Shown here one piece after another: positions 13,248 to 24,000 of a stretch of DNA of 64,000 bases. Made by a program: the position numbers and the translations under genes. The stretch is from positions 91,037,539-91,101,538 of the forward strand of contig CM051519.1 of NCBI GenBank assembly GCA_028015205.1, in the 5' to 3' direction. This DNA is from Mytilisepta virgata (Eukaryota; Mollusca; Bivalvia; Mytilida; Mytilidae). Within the stretch, counting starts at the first letter, position 1; every line of letters starts with the position of its first letter. Below the pieces are notes generated by a model, which had not been told where the DNA came from, did no database searches, and saw only the letters and a program-made list of their open reading frames with translations.

Positions 13248-16182
13248 TTTATATTGATGAACTTGAACTCAGAATGAATCTTCATTCGTTATCCCATCAT
13301 GTATGGTATTACAACTGACTCAACTTCCCTTATCTGCGTCAAACTCAAGTACACAAGTTCACACTTGTAACAGTTACAAGTACATTAATATATATATATT
13401 TTGCAGTGAGATCGTAACAATTGCCTGTAAGTCAATTTTCCATCAACATGTTTGTTAGCAACAGATTTTGGTATTAGCTTGTTTTGTTCACATTTTTCCA
13501 CAATCAAGCAAAACAGAGAATTTATACAGTAATTGCAATTAATGTTTTTCACAATCTATCACCTTAAAGAAGTGTTAATGTTTGTCTTTTTATCGCACAT
13601 TCTGCAATTTTCAATAAAAGCAATCAATTCCCTCAACAAGCTTTCATGTACAGTATTTTCACTACAGAGAAACAAACAGTTCGGAGCTCTCTAAAAATCC
13701 ATCAACGCTACAATACTCGGCCAATAATCAATAGTGATACCAACTATGTAAAATCCGCTTTCACAAAAGGAATTCCTCAAGAGAAACGACAAACCAGTCA
13801 CCATACAAATCTTATTTCCACAGACTAGGTTTTACATACACGCAATTTTGAAAGATGCGAAGGACAGTCAAGCAGCTGATCAGTACATTTCTATCTTGTA
13901 AACGAATTACATAACAAATCAATAGGCTTCGGTTAGGTAATTAATGATAACAGGAGATCTATTAATTATTTTTCTATACTGTGTAGACATTAAATATTAG
14001 CTGTGTAATTAGAGGCCTTGCTGAGTTCATCAATATTATGAAATAATTAATTTCTATCAGTAATTTAATGGTTTATAAATTAGGCTGTAATGAATATATT
14101 TGCATTTTCTTGTTTCTTGTCATGTTTCAACAAATATTTGCAAAAAATGTAGACTGCTACTCCAGAGATTTTTGTTTTCTTAAAATGTTAATATGAACAA
14201 TTTGATCATATTCTCCAATTAATTTTTTTCATCGAAAAGTGTCATTTGTTTTTGCTCCCATTCTATTGAATTTTTTTTCCACTCTTCTAAATAATAAATT
14301 ATATCACTGCAAATATTCAAAAGGCTACCCCACATTATTGTATTCTTTTAAAATCTCTCTTTTAAGACAATATGTCAAGTCCACAAGGCAACACCAGGAG
14401 AAGTTAATTTGTTCTGGCAAAGGCAGGTAGCTAATAACAATCGGAGAACATTGTACTACTGCAACACAATACTACTGTAGTATGTACTGTATGTCAAAAC
14501 GCCAACTGGTATATGACAGGCGTCATTTTAACAGTGAAGACAAAATATGTATACATTTCTGCATTTCTGATTCTGCCACAAGACATATATATTTGAAGGT
14601 ATTTGTAGGGAGGCTGGAAGCATGTCTCCTTTAAAAGGCTGAACATAGTACTACAAGCTATTTTTTCCATTAGTAACCTGAAAGCTATGGAGTATCTACC
14701 TGACAGATAGTTCTGTTCTTTGATAATTTTTAACCTTTTTGACAATTCTTGCATTTGAAATGGTTTGGCTTTTAACATTTTAGACTTTAAGAACAAGCAA
14801 ATCTTGTTCATCTAAAATTTCTGTCATAGAATATTTATTCTACATTCAATAACAGAATTCCGGTTGTTTCTTTTCAACATTTCCATCACTTATTACATAC
14901 TACCGGGTAGTATAAACCTACCAACATATTTAACCTTAGAAAGGACAGAAAAAAAATTGTATTCAAAAAGTGTTTGTTCACCCAAATATTGCTGAAATAT
15001 ACTTCTCTCCATATGCAACAATTACAAAGATTCTTTTCATTAGTTTCAATGATCTCATCCCATATTAGGATAAAGGATCTTCTGATATAGACCATTTATA
15101 AATATTGTATTCCTACACAACCAAATGTAGCACGATTAATGTATTTTATGATAGAACTATGAAAGAAGAGATTCTTTGGTAATTATCCCCAATCAGATCA
15201 CAGGGCTGGAACCATTTCTCTCGAGACAGAACTAAATACAGAGACCATATGCTTCATAAAATTACAAAAGAATTGTCAGGATGACAAAAGTCCCAAATGT
15301 CAAAGTTATTACAATAAGATTAAAGGAAAAACTTATTTGGCATCAATTTGTCTGATTTTTTTTTTTCAAAAATGAAATATAATTGGGGTGTCTTTGTCAT
15401 TTTAATAAAAGATGTTCCATAATTCAAATCATAATAATAACCAAAGGAAGATGTCAGTTTCATAAAATACATTTCAAAGTTTGTTAAGAAAATTATAATT
15501 ATTTAATGATTTAATTATGGTCACACTCTTTAAAAATTTAACAATTCAACTTTTAATTCAAATCAACTTATTTTTTAAAAAAATATTTCTATAGATTTTT
15601 TTGAAAACTGATTTTGCCAGAAATGCATTACTCAAATTTTGCATAAATGCAGGTGCAAACATAACCTAACAAAAAATTCTGCTTTTATAAATTTAATTCC
15701 TCAGCTTATTGGTCTTGCCAAATGTTTTTACCAAAGGAATAGTTATAAACCATTAAATCTTGCTTACCTATCAGTGAAGTGAAAAACAGCTCCATGGCCT
15801 TGCAGATCCTACCTACAGAATGATTCTATCTTATTAACAGAACACCTGGAGCATGTATATATGTAGGTAGTGGTATACAGAAAAATAATTACAGAATTGA
15901 TCACTTTCTCATTGTTGTAATGACTTTGTGAAGGTGAAGAGATTTACATAGAATCTGTTCCTATCAAGTGCAGAACTTTATAACAAGATTTCAATTTTCT
16001 TACATCTTGCTGCTTAAATCTTCTGACATAAAATTTTTACTTGAACTGTTGATACTCACTTTCTCCCTTTGAAACCTTTACAGGGCCAATAATAGAAGTC
16101 AGTTCTAAATTATCAATAAACTAAAGAGTTATCATACTATGAAAAGTGACCTATATATAAAATATATTTCAAATTAATTTTT
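13248..16182. other. intron sequence, nothing firm
   Basis: It should contain the 5' UTR and promoter of the short alternative exon if that exon is real. An ATATATATATAT run is near 13390. No conserved promoter motif was identified. Confidence 0.5.
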
Positions 16183-16274
16183 ACTCCAGCTTCCTCCATC
16201 AATTATAACTGGCTGCCGCTAAACAGCCAAATGTGTTGAAAACGGCGTGAAACTCCAACTAAACAAACAAACAT
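16183..16274 (+). mobile_element. 5'-truncated SINE copy with 13-bp target duplication
   Basis: This is the last third of the SINE seen whole at 49356-49619: the CTTCCTCCA block, ACTGGCTGCCGC, then GAAAACGGCG and the AAACAAACAAAC tail. It is flanked by a perfect 13-base direct repeat, CAAATTAATTTTT, at 16170-16182 and 16275-16287. Truncation of the 5' end with a target duplication is the signature of LINE-driven retrotransposition. Confidence 0.88.
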
Positions 16275-16359
16275 CAAATTAATTTTTAACTTTGCCAAGA
16301 CATATTGTTTTAAAATAAAAAAAATTAATTAATACATTTACCCTTAATTTCTTCCCCTT

Positions 16360-16456
16360 AAAATCCTTACCTTTGAGAACACAACTTCCATAAAATCCTT
16401 ACCTTTGAGAACACAACTTCCATAAAATCCTTACCTTTGAGAACAACTTCCATAAA
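16360..16456. repeat. 32-bp minisatellite, three units
   Basis: Units read AAAATCCTTACCTTTGAG plus AACACAACTTCCAT; the third unit has lost two bases. Each unit contains a splice-donor-like string on the minus strand (AAAG followed by GTAAGG), which would be a decoy. Confidence 0.85.
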
Positions 16457-17179
16457 ATTAATTACAAATATTATATACCTTTTACAATTTTATAAAGAAA
16501 CCTACCTACCATGTAAAAAACCAGTATCTGATATCTCCTTCAAAAATCTAAAAATGCAAAGTTTGCATGTTGAATTCAAATTAATTTTGAACTTTTTAAT
16601 GGTTCACGTAAGACATGTGAAAAAGTAATTTATCATTAAAATTTCAGGTAGTTTTCAGTAATTGTGGTTAAACTGTCTATAATTTTAATAATTATCTTGT
16701 CAATGTCTTCAAAATGTTCAAAGTTATCTCCTCTCATAACAGATTAAATCCATATTTTCCAAAGTAGGACAAAAATGAGGCATTATGAATGAATCATTCC
16801 TCCAAAATCTTAAACGTCTTTTCTGTTTTCTTCACCTTTAGCCTAAACTGTAGCAGACACCTTTGAATTCAGTTATAGTTTTACTTCAAAGAGGGTACCT
16901 ACTACAAAATTTAATCATTGTGTGATAATTTCTAAGATTTTGATCATTTCATTCCACTAAGAAGCTTAGCATACCAGTTCCTTAAATGCATAAAATCATT
17001 TCTCTTTCAATGTTTCTGATTTTGCAAGAGTTACCTCCCATTTGAGGGGGTACTGAAACCAAAGAATTGGGATATTTCCTCTGTCATCAAAATACATATA
17101 TTTAGTTTTTATTACTGTACGTTGTCTTAACTCAATTTGTGCCATGCTGATTTTCTTCTCTTTTTTGTTTGAAACTAAA
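16457..17179. other. intron sequence, nothing recognised
   Basis: AT-rich, no feature seen. Confidence 0.55.
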
Positions 17180-17181
17180 TA

Positions 17182-17699
17182 CAATGGAACTACCCTAAAC
17201 CGGCCCCTCTGAAAACCGGATTTCTCCACAAACCGAATGCTTTATTCTGGTCTGGAATTTTCACCTATATTTTCAAGTAAAACAATCCTCCAAAAACCTG
17301 CCACTCTGACTCGGAATGCCGGAGATAATTTTCGGTCCTAAACATAAATATTCCTGTCAAATACACCTCTAAAACCGGCCGAACTCTCATTCTCTTCATT
17401 GAGAAGTGTATTTTACACAAAGCCCCATTGTTATGTGCTGGAAAATCTCCATTTAAGTAACAGTTTTTAACACCTGTTTCTACCAAAAAATAACATCAAA
17501 GCTAAGAGACTACAATTTAGTAACATTAAAAAAAACCATGCAAATGTAGTAATTGTGTAATTTTCATGCCTTTCGATATTTCAATTTATTTACTTCCGGT
17601 CGAATTTCAGTAAAGTCTGGAACCTCTGAACACGGGCACCTTTGAAAATCAGCCAATTTCTACAGTATGATAGCTGTTCGGTTTACAGAGGTTTCACTG
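17182..17699. mobile_element. pogo/Tigger-like MITE
   Basis: The element starts CAATGGAACTACCCTAAACC and, read from the other strand, ends CAGTGAAACCTCTGTAAACC. These are imperfect terminal inverted repeats of the pogo/Tigger type in the Tc1/mariner superfamily. TA lies on both sides (17180-17181 and 17700-17701) as the target duplication. The interior repeats CTCTGAAAACCGG-like motifs near the left end, and no transposase frame is present. Confidence 0.65.
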
Positions 17700-17701
17700 T
17701 A

Positions 17702-20388
17702 CGTAAATTAATATGCAAATTAGTTAATGCCTGGAGATAGATTTTAAACAGCTGCTTTTAGGGGGTGGACGGGGAGATGTACAATAGTCACCACTGCACC
17801 CTTCCTTTGGAAATTGCCCCCTAGGGACAAATTTGAACCCCAAAGTTGAACCTGGGCCAGCAATGCTAAGACAGCTGCAATATTAGGGTTGGGGGTTGGT
17901 TTCAGTTGATTAATGTTGAGACAAATGGACGATAACTCTTCACACAAATATCCAACATACATGTAGATTCAAAGATTTTTTTCAGTTAGGGCATAGGTCT
18001 ATCTCTTCATTAATCTTGAGAAAAAGATTTCTCATTTTATAATTTTCTGTCTAAATATACTTCTTCTTTGCTACAACATTACAGATCTAAGGGAAAACAT
18101 TTCTATACCTAATACAATATTTTATACCTTATACCTTAAATATGTTTTAAAATTTCCCACGTTACAAATAAAGTCTAAGCAAAACACTTACATATGGTGA
18201 TTTCTTCCTTCAAATTTTAATTTATAAAGAATCATAAACTATACTTAGGTACTTAGTTTCAAACAATACATTTTTAAAGGTACCGAGTAAACCCCTTCCA
18301 AAATACTTCCTTAAATCTGTCAATCATCCAGCCTTGCAATATTCTTTACAAGGAAGGGCAAATTGTCAGATATTAAAAATCTCTTGTGCCAAAGTGATCA
18401 TTTGTGGGGTACTGACCCTAGAGTTATTAATTATCAAGGGTCATGCCCTTTAAGATGTTTGCACAATATGAATCACAAAATAATTTCAGAAAAAGTAGGA
18501 GAGGTTGACCAAATATTTGGGTACTCTCACCTGTCTGATTATACTACATGCTATTTATGGAACATCCATATTAGTTAACTTGTACTTTTCTTCTAACCAC
18601 ATGAAAAGTCTTACAATTTTCACTGAAGCTGAAAGTCAATTTCACAAATGATCAAAGATTTCACAATGTTTCACAAACTTAGTTTTCCTTAAATATGTGT
18701 TAATATTTTTCAATAAAGAAAGATTAGTAATTTTATATTTACCTTCAAACAGAAAGATAAATAAGCTATCAAAAGACCAAAGGAAATAAATTTATTTAAT
18801 TCTGCAAGATTTGTTAGGCAAAATACAACCTATGCCAGATCTGAAGTTAATAGATACCTAAGTATCAGACTAATGAATTTTTTGCCTTTTTCTTAAACAA
18901 ATTTCTCCTCTTCATTTTTGAAAGCAGATCAACGTGACTTTACATATCCATACTTTTCTATAAAGTCATAAACTTTCAATAGAAAATGGAAAACAAATTG
19001 TATTGTTTACCATTAAAGCAGTATATATCTGATATAACTTTAAATAAAAATATCCATTGCTTCTTCAATTCCAGTATATTTTTTTACTTTTCCAAGCAAC
19101 CATCAAATAATAAGAAAGACATACCAGATGGGCCATAAAATCCAATACTATAACTTAGTATAAGTCTGCATTAAAAATTGAGGTCAGATCCTGGTCAACA
19201 AACTGACCATATGAAAACATCCTGTTTCCTAGTTTTTCTCCAAAATTTCCTGGTTTCCTCTCCAATATTAATGTCACTAAACTCATTCCTGATTGGCTTT
19301 AACCATTTTTTCCAAATTCATATCAATTATTTTATCCTTTTGCAAGTGTTGCAATCAAAGATCAATTTTATCTTAATGTTTGACTTCAAGTACATATCTT
19401 TTTGAAAGACTTTTAAAATAAATTCCCCTGAAATTTTTCAGTTGTTATTTCACAAAGCAGCACAGCTTTCAAAAATTATAAAATTCTGAACAACAACACA
19501 TGTATTCAATATGCCTCTAGATGTAATATCAATCTACACCTTATGCCTTTTTTTTATCATCACAAACCATTTATCAAATATCTATATCCAAACAAACATG
19601 ACAAATTAATTACAAAGATCAAAGGCATTTATTACACTGTATACATATATATAGGTGTTAATTGGTAAAACCTATCAGATTGACCTCAAGGGTTAATTAT
19701 AAATATAACAGGTATACAGTCATTATGATAGGATTATATATTGTCAATATTTACAATCTAGATAAGATTTACTTTTGACCTTAGTGGTACATATATTTTG
19801 CACATGGAAAAATGCTATGCATAAAAATACAGATGCATTCAATGTGGCAAACATATCCTTGTCAATAGAAAACAACATTCTTCTTTTGTTTTACTAATCA
19901 ACTGTTTTTACCTCAAAATATCAAAACAGCATATATATATATATGTCCTTCAGTAAGTATACTACAAACTGCAGATACATGATGACATTTCAACTGGCAG
20001 AAAAAACTAATTTTTGTAATATTGTTTTATGTTGTAGCTTTTCTGTAGATATCTATGTCGACACTTTGCCAAAAATTTACTCACATGCAGTTCAGTATGG
20101 TCACACCAATTCCAGGAAATATTGGCTAAAGAAAAACAACTTATTCATAAGTTCACCAACCATGTACTCATTGACACTGAACCACACTATTTACAGAAAT
20201 GATAATTTTCAAGGTGTAACAGTTGTAACAAGAAAGCTACCCCAGGTGTCTGATTAAAAGGAGTTAAAGAGGGCAGGTGAAAATTTCAATACCCTGTTGT
20301 TTCTACTACACTTAATTTAATCATCCAAAGTTAATTTATGTTGATTTCATGCAGAACAAAGGTGCAAGTAATTGTCCTTTAATGAAAA
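17702..20388. other. intron sequence, nothing recognised
   Basis: AT-rich intron up to the retrotransposon. Confidence 0.55.
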
Positions 20389-20392
20389 TATA
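20389..20392. repeat. target-site duplication (left), TATA
   Basis: The four bases before the left LTR repeat the four after the right LTR. This fits the 4-bp staggered cut of Ty3/gypsy integrases. The site is low complexity, so the length could be 4 or slightly different. Confidence 0.75.
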
Positions 20393-20998
20393 TGTTACGG
20401 CCGAAATCACCTTTAAATTATAGCCAACAAAAGACACAAATCAATAATAAAATTTAACAAGATTTATTATATACAAAGTTTACAAAAAGTATTACACAAA
20501 AATAAAAATGTCAACTTAACTGTTCAAAATCCTGTTTTTTCTTGATCCGGAATTCTGGTCACTGTTGCCTGAATCCAAACGGAATATTATATCCAATCAG
20601 TCACAATCTAGTATGATGTAACGAAAATAAAGTCTGTCAAGTACGATGTGTGAAACGTAAATAAATCCAACAGCTGAGAACACAAGAATGTCTATGTACG
20701 GTCCAATATGCTATGCTCTGCAAGTTTAACTTTCGTGTCCATATATATACTGTAGAACGGAAACTTCTGGAATACGGTAGAAGTTCGAATCACACCATAA
20801 TTATTACGTAAGTCAAATAGAAAGTTCTAGTTATTCCATCAGTATCCATTATTGTTCCAGTGATTTCTAAACTGCGCAGTTATAACATTATTTGGTAAAC
20901 AACTATAAGTATTATGTAAACATAGTATACATGTTATAAGGCTACGCAAAACAAATTAGGCCAAGATAAATAAATATAATAATTACAATATCATAACA
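20393..20998 (-). repeat. 3' LTR of the retrotransposon
   Basis: This is the 606-bp downstream LTR in element orientation, with the same TGTT/AACA ends as the 5' copy. Its AATAAA on the minus strand is at 20463-20468 and could terminate both element and host transcripts. Confidence 0.95.
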
Positions 20999-21009
20999 CC
21001 TCCCCCCTT
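20999..21009 (-). other. polypurine tract
   Basis: The minus strand reads AAGGGGGGAGG directly against the 3' LTR. This is the expected RNase H-resistant primer for plus-strand DNA synthesis. Confidence 0.9.
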
Positions 21010-21080
21010 AAAAGAAGTTTGAGTGTAACGAGAACTTCATGAACAATATGTACAAAAATATATAGTATGTATACAGTGTT

Positions 21081-24000
21081 TTAATAAGATCTAGATAAAG
21101 CATCTGCTATTACGTTATCTTTACCTCTAATATGTTTTACAATAATATCATATTCCTGTAACAATAAACTCCACCTAGTCAACCTCTGGTTCTTGTTTCT
21201 CATTTTATGTATGAAGGTGAGAGGATTATGATCAGTATAAACCAGAATAGGATGCATAGTGGGATTTAAATATACATCAAAATGTTGAAGTGCAGACAAC
21301 AGTGCAAAACATTCTTTTTCAATAGTGGAATAATTTTTCTGATGTTTATCTAATTTCTTGGAGAAATATGATATAGGCTTCTCAACATTATCATCTGTTT
21401 CTTGATATAAAACTGCTCCAACTCCTACATCACTTGCATCAACGGCAAGTTTGAATTGCTTTTTAAAGTCTGGAGTGATAAGAACGGGACTGTTAATTAA
21501 AAGTGATTTGCTTTTTTCAAAAGAGTTTTGACAATTATCACTCCAGATGAATTTAGAATCTTTCCGTAAAAGATGAGTCAATGGTTGAACAACAGTAGCA
21601 AAATTTGAACAAAATTTTCTGTAAAATCCAATCATGCCTAAATATCTCATAAGTTGTTTTTTATTTGTAGGAGGAGGAAAATTGGTAATTGCATCCACTT
21701 TAGCCATAATAGGTTTCACTTGACCTTGGCCAACTGTGTGCCCTAAATAATCAACAGTGGCCTTACAAAATTCACTTTTAGCAAGATTAACAGTCAAATT
21801 TGATTGTGACAATCTATCAAAAGTATCATATAAATGTGTTAAATGCTCTTCCCAGCTATCACTACATACAATAAGATCATCAATATAGGCATAACAACAG
21901 TCTAAATCTTTTATAACATTATTGATCATTCTTTGAAATGTAGCTGGAGCATTTTTCATACCAAACGGCATGACAGTATATTGAAATAAGCCGTCTGGTG
22001 TGACAAAAGCTGATATTTCACGAGCTCTCGGTGTCAGGGGGACCTGCCAGTAACCTTTTAATAAATCAAATTTGCTTACGAATTTTGATTGTCCAATGTT
22101 ATCAATGCAATCGTCTATCCTTGGAATCGGATAGGAGTCAGATTTTGAGACTGAGTTTACTTTTCTGAAATCAGTAACGAAACGAAAGGTTTTATCTGGT
22201 TTGGGTACAAGAAGACAAGGAGAGCTCCATTCACTGTTACTCGGCTCAATAATATCATTGTCAAGCATATATCTAATTTCTTGTCTCATAACATCAAGTT
22301 TAAGTGGATTGAGCCGGTAAGGATGTTGCTTAATTGGAGAAGCATCGCCTACATCAACATCATGACAAACAACAGTGGTTTTGTTTGGCACATCTGGAAA
22401 AAGATTTTTAAAAGAAAATACCAAAGTTTTCAATTTTTCTCTGCGATCGAAAGTCAGATGTGCAAGTTTTGAGTCTAAATTTGATAAAATTTCAGAATTT
22501 TTCAATCTAACAGTTTGTTCCATAGTCTTCGAATCAAAAGATGGTTCAATTATATCTGGTTTGTCATGATCGTTCTCCAATTTAACCATGGCTAAAGTGG
22601 CAACTGGTTTACTCTCACCTTCATTAGTACGCTCAAAATATGGTTTTAACATATTAATGTGACACACTCTATTTTGTTTTCGCCGACCTGGAGTTTTTAC
22701 AATATAATTCAACTCATTGATTTTACTGTCAATGGTATAAGGACCACAGTATTTAGCCTGTAAAGGATGCCCAGGGACTGGCAAAAATACAAGTACCTTA
22801 TCACCAGGCTCAAAAACTCTGTCCCTGGCATCTTTATCATACCATATTTTCATCTTATTCTGTACATTTTTTAAGTTTTTCTGAGCAATTTGACAAGCAG
22901 TATACAATTTTTCTTTAAATCTAGATACATAGTCTAGAAGATTCAAGTCAGTGTGTTCAGTAAGCCATTTTTCCTTAACCAATTTCAAAGGTCCCCTTAC
23001 AGTATGACCAAACACTAACTCAAAGGGGCTAAAACCAAGGGATTCTTGAACAGCCTCTCGGACCGCAAAAAGTAGAAAGTGAACACCATCATCCCAGTCC
23101 CTATCAAATTGAAGACAAAAAATCCTAATCATGTTCTTCAATGTTTGATGAAAACGTTCTAAGGCACCTTGAGATTCTGGATGATAAGCACTTGATCTAT
23201 ACTGAGCAATCCCTAACTGGTAAATGACCTGCTGAAATAAACCTGACATAAAATTTGAACCCTGGTCGGACTGTATAGACTTAGGAAGTCCTACTAATGT
23301 GAAAAATTTGATAAGAGCTTTGACAATAGTTGGTGTCTTGATATTCCTTAAGGGAATAGCCTCAGGAAAGCGAGTGGATGTACACATGATCGTCAATAAA
23401 TACGCATTTCCAGTCTTGGTCTTTGGTAAAGGTCCAACGCAATCAACAAGTACTCGACTGAAAGGTTCTTCAAAGGCTGGAATTGGCAGAAGTGGTGCTG
23501 GTGGTATTTTCTGGTTAGGCTTGCCAACAACCTGGCATATATGGCATGATTTGCAGTATTCTGCTACATCATTTCTGAGTCTGGGCCAGTAGAAATGTTG
23601 CAAGATCTTAAGGCAAGTCTTCCTTATACCTAAATGTCCAGCCAAGGGGGTGTCATGGGCAAGACCAATAATTTCTTGCCTATAGACTTTAGGCACCACC
23701 ACTTGGTATACCACTCTCCATTCCTCCTTTGGGATAGCATCAGGGGGCCTCCACTTCCTCATTAAAATGCCGTCTTGATGGTAGTAACATTCGGCCACTT
23801 TGTCTGCTTCTTCTTGGGGTAGAGCCCTCTTGCAGAGCTGAAGAACCTCAGGGTCTTTATTCTGTTCTTCCCTAAACGTTCTTTTGTCTAATGAATGGCT
23901 GTTCACGTCTGGCCATGGCATAATTACATTCTTGTTAGTACCAGGTGGTCTTATGGCCTTTTCTGAGCTACCGAAACCTTCAATGTCGGCAAAGAAAGAG

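Noticed and set aside
14494..14811. 105-codon minus-strand frame with a helix-like N-terminal half
   Set aside because: It is Lys/Ile/Leu/Asn rich as expected from AT-rich DNA, and its only donor-like site is in the wrong phase. No domain was recognised.
15768..15795. Perfect start context (GCCATGG) followed by nine codons and a GTAAGC donor
   Set aside because: The donor is in phase 1; joined to the IQ exon it runs into a stop within a dozen codons. It could only be a non-coding first exon.
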